The notes under the pieces are model-generated. The model saw nothing but the letters and a program-made list of their open reading frames with translations, was not told the origin of the DNA and ran no database searches. This document shows positions 5,267 through 8,527 of a stretch of DNA of 8,527 bases, one piece after another (positions within the stretch are counted from its first letter, which is position 1; every line of letters starts with the position of its first letter). The translations under genes and the position numbers were made by a program. The DNA comes from Archaeoglobaceae archaeon (lineage in GTDB: Archaea > Halobacteriota > Archaeoglobi > Archaeoglobales > Archaeoglobaceae), in NCBI GenBank assembly GCA_027016055.1, contig JALWBF010000120.1, forward strand, positions 1 through 8,527, in the 5' to 3' direction.

Positions 5267-6628
5267 ATGTGGAGCATACTCAAAGCCTTGAGAGAAAACC
5301 CTCAAATTCTTATAGAATCACAAAGGAAGAGAGGAGAAAGTATTGAAATAGTCGAAAAAGCAATAGAGCTCGATAAACTATGGAGACAGAAGCTCAAGGA
5401 GCTGAATAGGCTAAGGCACGAGAGGAACAAGCTATCCCAAGAGATAAAATCTGCTCCGAAGGAGAAAAGAGCCGAACTGATTGCAAAAGCTAAAGAAATT
5501 TCGGAACTGGTTAAGAAAGGAGAAGAGGAGCTTAGGAGGATTGAGGAAGAGCTTAACAAGGTTCTGCTTTCGATTCCGAACATACTGCATGAATCCGTTC
5601 CGGAAGGGAAAGATGAGAACGATAACGTGCCCATAAGGTTTTGGGGTAAGCCGAAGGTTTACAAGGAGCATTTGGATCAATTTCTGGAGCAAACGAAGGG
5701 TTTCGATGTCGAATACGAAATAATAGATAAACCACCTTTGGGGCATGCTGATGCGGTAGAGAAGTTCGGCTGGGCGGACATAATGAGGGCTGGAAAGGTT
5801 GCCGGCTCGAGGTTTTACTACCTGTTTGATGATTTGGTTTGGCTGGACTTTGCCTTAACATGCTACGCTCTGGATTTCCTCGCTAAGGAAGGATTCAAGA
5901 TAGTAAATCCACCTTACATGATGAGAAAGGAAGCCTATCGGGGGGTTACGGCTTTCAGCGATTTCGAGGAAGTTATATACAAGATAGAAGATGAGGATCT
6001 ATATCTCATCGCGACTTCCGAACATCCCCTCGCGGCTATGCATATGAATGAGGTGCTTGAAGAAGACGAACTTCCTTTGCTTTACGCCGGAATAAGCCCG
6101 TGCTTCAGAAAGGAAGCTGGAGCTCACGGAAAGGATACAAAAGGTATCTTCAGAGTTCATCAGTTCAACAAGGTGGAACAGTTCGTTTATTGCTTACCAG
6201 ATCAGAGCTGGGAGTGGCATGAGAAGCTTATAGAAAACGCCGAAAAGCTTTGGCAGGGTCTGGGGATTCCGTATAGAATCGTGAACATATGCTCGGGAGA
6301 CATCGGCATTGTTGCGGCGAAGAAATACGACTTGGAAGCTTGGATGCCCGCTCAAGGCAGATACAGAGAGATGGTATCATGCAGCAATTGCACGGACTGG
6401 CAGAGCTACAGGCTTAACATAAGGTTCGCTGAAGAGAGGGGAAAGCCTACGAAGGGTTTCGTTCATACGCTGAATTCCACTGCCATAGCCACAACGAGGG
6501 CAATCACGGCTATAATCGAAAACTACCAGCTTGAAGACGGTAGGGTCGAGATTCCGAAGGTTTTAAGAAAGTATCTCGAGCCCATAGAATGCGCTCCGAA
6601 GGAATACATCGAGCCCAAAAAGGTTTAA
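5267..6628 (+). CDS. serS: Seryl-tRNA synthetase, common (bacterial/eukaryal-like) type
   Basis: A class II synthetase that activates serine with ATP and charges tRNA-Ser, and tRNA-Sec where present. The 453-residue length is typical. Residues about 28-105 form the N-terminal antiparallel coiled coil that grips the long variable arm of tRNA-Ser, rich in Glu, Lys and Leu. The catalytic core follows: motif 1 around GFKIVNPPYM (209-218); TSEHPL (250-255), which helps recognise serine; motif 2 from CFRKEAGAHGKDTKG (279-293) with ATP-contacting R281; CSNCTDWQ (372-379); and motif 3 around LNSTAIATTRAITAIIENYQ (402-421) with R411. This is not the rare zinc-dependent SerRS of methanogens. It is a single-gene unit with its own promoter, facing vapC across a 4-base gap. 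Confidence 0.97.
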   Translation: MWSILKALRENPQILIESQRKRGESIEIVEKAIELDKLWRQKLKELNRLRHERNKLSQEIKSAPKEKRAELIAKAKEISELVKKGEEELRRIEEELNKVLLSIPNILHESVPEGKDENDNVPIRFWGKPKVYKEHLDQFLEQTKGFDVEYEIIDKPPLGHADAVEKFGWADIMRAGKVAGSRFYYLFDDLVWLDFALTCYALDFLAKEGFKIVNPPYMMRKEAYRGVTAFSDFEEVIYKIEDEDLYLIATSEHPLAAMHMNEVLEEDELPLLYAGISPCFRKEAGAHGKDTKGIFRVHQFNKVEQFVYCLPDQSWEWHEKLIENAEKLWQGLGIPYRIVNICSGDIGIVAAKKYDLEAWMPAQGRYREMVSCSNCTDWQSYRLNIRFAEERGKPTKGFVHTLNSTAIATTRAITAIIENYQLEDGRVEIPKVLRKYLEPIECAPKEYIEPKKV

Positions 6629-6632
6629 CAAT

Positions 6633-7016
6633 CTAAATAATTTCGCTGAGGGATAAAACGTCAACATCCTTGCGGACTTTATTCCTAAGCTTTTTATCCT
6701 CCGTAACGAGTTTGTCTGAGTGTTCTATTGCGAGTTGAACGTAGATCGCATCGTAAAACGTAATCCCGTATCTATTTGCAGTTTTAAGCGTCTCTACGTA
6801 ATCCGGTTCAGCTAATTCTATTTTATCGACTACACTCATCAACATCTTTAGAAATTCTAAGCCTGTCATTATATCCATGGTTTTATGCAGATAAACTTCC
6901 TTCCACACAACATTCCCCAACTCGTATCTTACAAGTTGTGATGACTTTGCATCCTTTAGAATCGTTAGTTTCTTGTTTTTAACCGCTAAGAATATTGAAC
7001 TGGCATCCAATATCAT
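6633..7016 (-). CDS. vapC: VapC-type PIN-domain ribonuclease toxin
   Basis: A 127-residue PIN-domain protein, the toxin half of a type II VapBC module; family members are metal-dependent endoribonucleases that cut tRNA or rRNA. The expected acidic residues are present: D4 (MILDASS), E32 (VRYELGNVVWKE), D89 (TFYDAIYVQLA) and D107 (LVTEDKKL). The active site therefore looks intact and the length is normal. The ATG at 7016 overlaps the vapB stop as ATGA, so translation is coupled to the antitoxin. It ends 4 bases from the end of convergent serS, leaving no room for separate terminators, so some antisense transcription across either 3' end is likely. The target RNA cannot be predicted. Confidence 0.93.
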   Translation of the reverse strand: MILDASSIFLAVKNKKLTILKDAKSSQLVRYELGNVVWKEVYLHKTMDIMTGLEFLKMLMSVVDKIELAEPDYVETLKTANRYGITFYDAIYVQLAIEHSDKLVTEDKKLRNKVRKDVDVLSLSEII

Positions 7017-7240
7017 CTTTCCCTGTCCTCCCTAATAGATTCAACGACCCTCTCAATTGGTATCTTATTAAGAACTTCATCGAATTTTTCGATTTCTTTT
7101 TCCAATTCCTTAAGTTCTATTTCCCTTGCTACTTCCATTAAAGCTTCTTTCATAACCTTGCTCGGAGATACACCGGCTTTTTCGAGTTTTTCTTTAATCT
7201 CCCTCGGCACTTTCACGGAAACCGTCACATACTTACCCAT
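7013..7240 (-). CDS. vapB: VapB-type antitoxin, ribbon-helix-helix family
   Basis: A small antitoxin expected to bind VapC and, as a dimer, its own promoter. The N-terminal strand YVTVSVKVP (4-12), followed by helices at REIKEKLEKAG and SPSKVMKEALMEVAREIEL, is a ribbon-helix-helix DNA-binding fold. The rest is a charged helical tail (ELKELEKEIEKF to EDRER) that would wrap around the toxin. I use the ATG at 7240 (75 residues) rather than an in-frame GTG at 7255, because the TATA centre at 7264-7265 lies 25 bases from 7240 and because the RHH strand begins right after this methionine. It overlaps vapC by 4 bases. Two copies of GGTTTACCT upstream may be autoregulatory sites. Confidence 0.88.
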   Translation of the reverse strand: MGKYVTVSVKVPREIKEKLEKAGVSPSKVMKEALMEVAREIELKELEKEIEKFDEVLNKIPIERVVESIREDRER

Positions 7241-7260
7241 ATTATCAAGTAGCACGGTAA

Positions 7261-7277
7261 GAATATAAGGTTTACCT
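7261..7277 (-). promoter_or_regulatory. vapBC promoter (BRE + TATA)
   Basis: On the minus strand AGGTAAACC (7277-7269) precedes TTATATTC (7268-7261). The TATA centre to the ATG at 7240 is 25 bases, predicting a leaderless transcript. The pair therefore need not depend on read-through from sir2, which ends 48 bases upstream of the ATG. Confidence 0.6.
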
Positions 7278-7289
7278 GAGGGTTTACCT
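7269..7289. repeat. Direct repeat GGTTTACCT at the vapBC promoter
   Basis: Two identical 9-base copies at 7269-7277 and 7281-7289, with a 12-base period. The proximal copy is the BRE of the vapBC promoter; the distal copy ends on the first base of the sir2 stop codon. A spacing of roughly one helical turn suits tandem RHH dimers, but a chance duplication of the BRE is also possible. Confidence 0.6.
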
Positions 7290-8038
7290 CATATTATTTC
7301 CTTAACCTTATCAACTATCTTAGGCAAAACTTCGCCAGCTTTTCCGTGCAAAACTATGTCGAAAAGCCGATCCTTATCCGTGGGATCGGCATTTATCATA
7401 ACAAGCTTAGCACCGCTATCCTTGGCTATGAAAGGAATGCTCGCGGCCGGATAAACTTGCAGAGAAGAGCCGACTACAATGAATACATCCGATCTCTTGG
7501 CCTCCTCAATTGCCTCGCTCAAAACTTCCTTGGGCAAGGCTTCGCCGAAGAAGACTATCCTCGGCTTTAGGTATAGACTTCCGCATTCGTCGCATGCAAC
7601 TTCGCCCCTCTTAATTCTATCAACCAAATCGTCCCATCTGTATGTTTTTCCGCAATCCAAGCAATCAACGAATTTCAACGAGCCGTGAAGCTCGAGAACT
7701 CTTTTACTTCCGGCTTTCTGATGTAGCATGTCGATGTTCTGAGTAATTACCGCTTTTACGATTCCCATTTTTTCAAGCTCAGCAATCGCGTAATGTCCAG
7801 CATTGGGCTTGGCTTTCGTCTTCAAAATCAACTCCCTTGCGAAGTTCCAGAAAGCTTTGGGATTCCTCATGAATCCCCGAATTGAAGCAACTTCTTCTGG
7901 ATCGAACCTCTTCCACAGCCCGTTCTTTCCTCGAAACGTCGGAATTCCGCTTTCAGCCGAAATGCCGGCTCCGGTGAAAACCACAGCATGCTTTGAATTG
8001 GCGAGGAGTTCGGCAATCTTTTCTATCAACCAATCCAT
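7289..8038 (-). CDS. NAD-dependent protein deacetylase, sirtuin (Sir2-Af2-like)
   Basis: A 249-residue sirtuin that would remove acetyl groups from lysines using NAD+, giving nicotinamide and O-acetyl-ADP-ribose; the chromatin protein Alba is a substrate of an archaeal sirtuin. All key motifs are intact: GAGISAESGIPTFRG (23-37), TQNIDMLH (99-106), catalytic H118 in ELHGS, four zinc cysteines C126/C129 and C149/C152, GSSLQVYPAAS (190-200) and INADPT (215-220). The segment FWNFAREL (63-70) lacks the Tyr-x-x-Arg of sirtuins that prefer succinyl or malonyl lysine, favouring plain deacetylase activity. As remembered, the sequence is much closer to A. fulgidus Sir2-Af2 than to Sir2-Af1. A TATA box 26 bases upstream suggests a leaderless mRNA. 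It is co-directional with vapBC, which has its own promoter. Confidence 0.96.
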   Translation of the reverse strand: MDWLIEKIAELLANSKHAVVFTGAGISAESGIPTFRGKNGLWKRFDPEEVASIRGFMRNPKAFWNFARELILKTKAKPNAGHYAIAELEKMGIVKAVITQNIDMLHQKAGSKRVLELHGSLKFVDCLDCGKTYRWDDLVDRIKRGEVACDECGSLYLKPRIVFFGEALPKEVLSEAIEEAKRSDVFIVVGSSLQVYPAASIPFIAKDSGAKLVMINADPTDKDRLFDIVLHGKAGEVLPKIVDKVKEII

Positions 8039-8060
8039 TAAAATTACTTAAAAATTTGAA

Positions 8061-8075
8061 AATTTATTACTTTGG
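8061..8075 (-). promoter_or_regulatory. sir2 promoter (BRE + TATA)
   Basis: On the minus strand CCAAA (8075-8071) precedes GTAATAAATT (8070-8061). The TATA centre is about 27 bases from the ATG at 8038, again predicting a leaderless mRNA. Confidence 0.5.
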
Positions 8076-8350
8076 CTACGCGAGGTAGCAGTTCACACCA
8101 AACAGGCAGACTAAATGCAAAACCTTTCGAAATCGGTAACTAACAACTGGCGAGATATAAACGACAGCTGAAGTTCATTGAAAGGGTTATCCTGACGGGA
8201 CGATACGCTACTCAGTAACTGAAGATAAGGAGCCGATAAAACTTGCAAATATACACCGAAACCACTAACGTTCTTTCTTGGAAATCTTTTTGGAGAAACC
8301 TTTAACGTTTTTTCCACAAAAAACTTAATTCATCGATCACACAGTTTCGA
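8076..8350. other. Intergenic stretch between sir2 and rps3ae with no recognised gene
   Basis: Most of a 351-base gap between two divergent genes. The left part is less AT-rich than its borders. Visible items are a small GCTAC/GTAGC stem (8075-8079 with 8085-8089), a TATA-like GATATAAAC on the plus strand near 8154-8162, an 11-base palindrome TCAGT-A-ACTGA (8212-8222), and an A/T-rich tail approaching the rps3ae promoter. A 68-codon frame on the minus strand (8317-8111) has no recognisable domain and no promoter in register, so I do not call it. No tRNA, clear C/D-box pair or CRISPR repeat was found. Confidence 0.5.
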
Positions 8351-8366
8351 AGAAAAACTTTATTAA
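8351..8366 (+). promoter_or_regulatory. rps3ae promoter (BRE + TATA)
   Basis: AGAAAAA (8351-8357) followed by CTTTATTAA (8358-8366). The TATA centre at about 8362-8363 is 27 bases from the ATG at 8390, predicting a leaderless ribosomal-protein mRNA. Confidence 0.6.
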
Positions 8367-8389
8367 TTCTCCAACAATCATTGCTTAGC

Positions 8390-8527
8390 ATGGCGAGAAA
8401 GAGAAAGGCGAGGGTAAAGGATAAGTGGAGTCAGAAGAAATGGTTCACGCTTATAGCTCCGGAATACTTCGGCATGGCGGAAATAGGAGAAACGCCGGCG
8501 GACGATCCGAACAAAGTCATAAACAGA
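8390..8527 (+). CDS. rps3ae: Small-subunit ribosomal protein S3Ae (eS1), N-terminal part (cut by window edge)
   Basis: Forty-six codons of the archaeal/eukaryotic-specific 30S protein S3Ae (eS1), which lies on the platform near the mRNA exit in the small subunit. The basic start MARKRKARVKDKWSQKKW followed by FTLIAPEYFG (19-28), then EIGETPADDPNKVINR at 31-46, is the characteristic N-terminus: a basic tail, the KKW-(F/Y) segment and the G-E-T strand. The ATG at 8390 is favoured by the TATA box 27 bases upstream. The remaining roughly three quarters of the protein lies outside the window. Confidence 0.95.
   Translation, partial: MARKRKARVKDKWSQKKWFTLIAPEYFGMAEIGETPADDPNKVINR

Noticed and set aside
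5302..5861. Three minus-strand frames opposite serS
   Set aside because: Antisense shadows of the purine-rich, coiled-coil-encoding serS region; Ser/Leu/Phe-rich with no recognisable fold.
7289..8038. Sir2 as part of an anti-phage NADase system
   Set aside because: The protein is a compact, canonical Sir2-Af2-like deacetylase with zinc cysteines and catalytic His, and there is no Argonaute, HerA, SLOG or other effector gene nearby.
7346..8051. Three plus-strand frames opposite sir2
   Set aside because: Antisense to a complete sirtuin with every catalytic motif intact.
8173..8184. GTTCATTGAAAG, reminiscent of the end of archaeal CRISPR repeats ending in ATTGAAAG
   Set aside because: It occurs once, with no second copy at spacer distance and no array or cas genes in the window.
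8111..8317. 68-codon minus-strand frame upstream of sir2
   Set aside because: No domain, no BRE/TATA at the right distance from its start, and composition like non-coding DNA; left as intergenic.

Overview
The window is a stretch of archaeal chromosome, most likely from the Archaeoglobales (Euryarchaeota). The signs are an archaeal-type NAC protein, an archaeal TrmI, ribosomal protein S3Ae at the right edge, a PGF-CTERM surface glycoprotein, TATA/BRE promoters in front of nearly every gene, and a sirtuin that closely resembles the Archaeoglobus fulgidus Sir2-Af2 sequence as I remember it. Purine-rich codon use and Glu/Lys-rich proteins suit a thermophile. The family-level assignment is inference.

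Layout from left to right. Positions 1-621 (minus) hold a translationally coupled pair, nac then trmI; trmI runs off the left edge. Positions 657-1220 (minus) hold a standalone protein that looks like the N-terminal nuclease domain of type I restriction subunit R, with an incomplete catalytic signature. It is divergent from an overlapping HEPN/minimal-nucleotidyltransferase pair at 1296-2002 (plus). The two divergent promoters form a near-perfect mirror image. Positions 2030-4921 (minus) hold a 963-residue, S-layer-like surface glycoprotein with a signal peptide, about six beta-sandwich modules, a long Thr-Pro linker and a PGF-CTERM anchor. The 345-base gap at 4922-5266 contains its promoter, a 44-base interrupted palindrome and the serS promoter. 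Positions 5267-6628 (plus) hold seryl-tRNA synthetase, ending 4 bases from a convergent vapBC toxin-antitoxin pair (6633-7240, minus). Upstream of vapBC on the same strand is a sirtuin deacetylase (7289-8038). A 351-base gap with no recognised gene follows, then the start of ribosomal protein S3Ae (8390 to the edge, plus).

The genes mix core translation and protein-maturation functions (nac, trmI, serS, rps3ae) with small accessory modules (HEPN/MNT, the HsdR_N-like protein, VapBC) and one large surface protein. The clearest regulatory pattern is that almost every promoter places its predicted transcription start at, or within about 3 bases of, the start codon, implying leaderless mRNAs. The S-layer-like gene is the exception, with a leader of about 20 bases and a strong Shine-Dalgarno site. 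The best candidates for unexplained biology are the hairpin just upstream of the surface-protein promoter, the mirrored divergent promoter, and the non-canonical HEPN/MNT pair beside a degenerate nuclease-domain protein.
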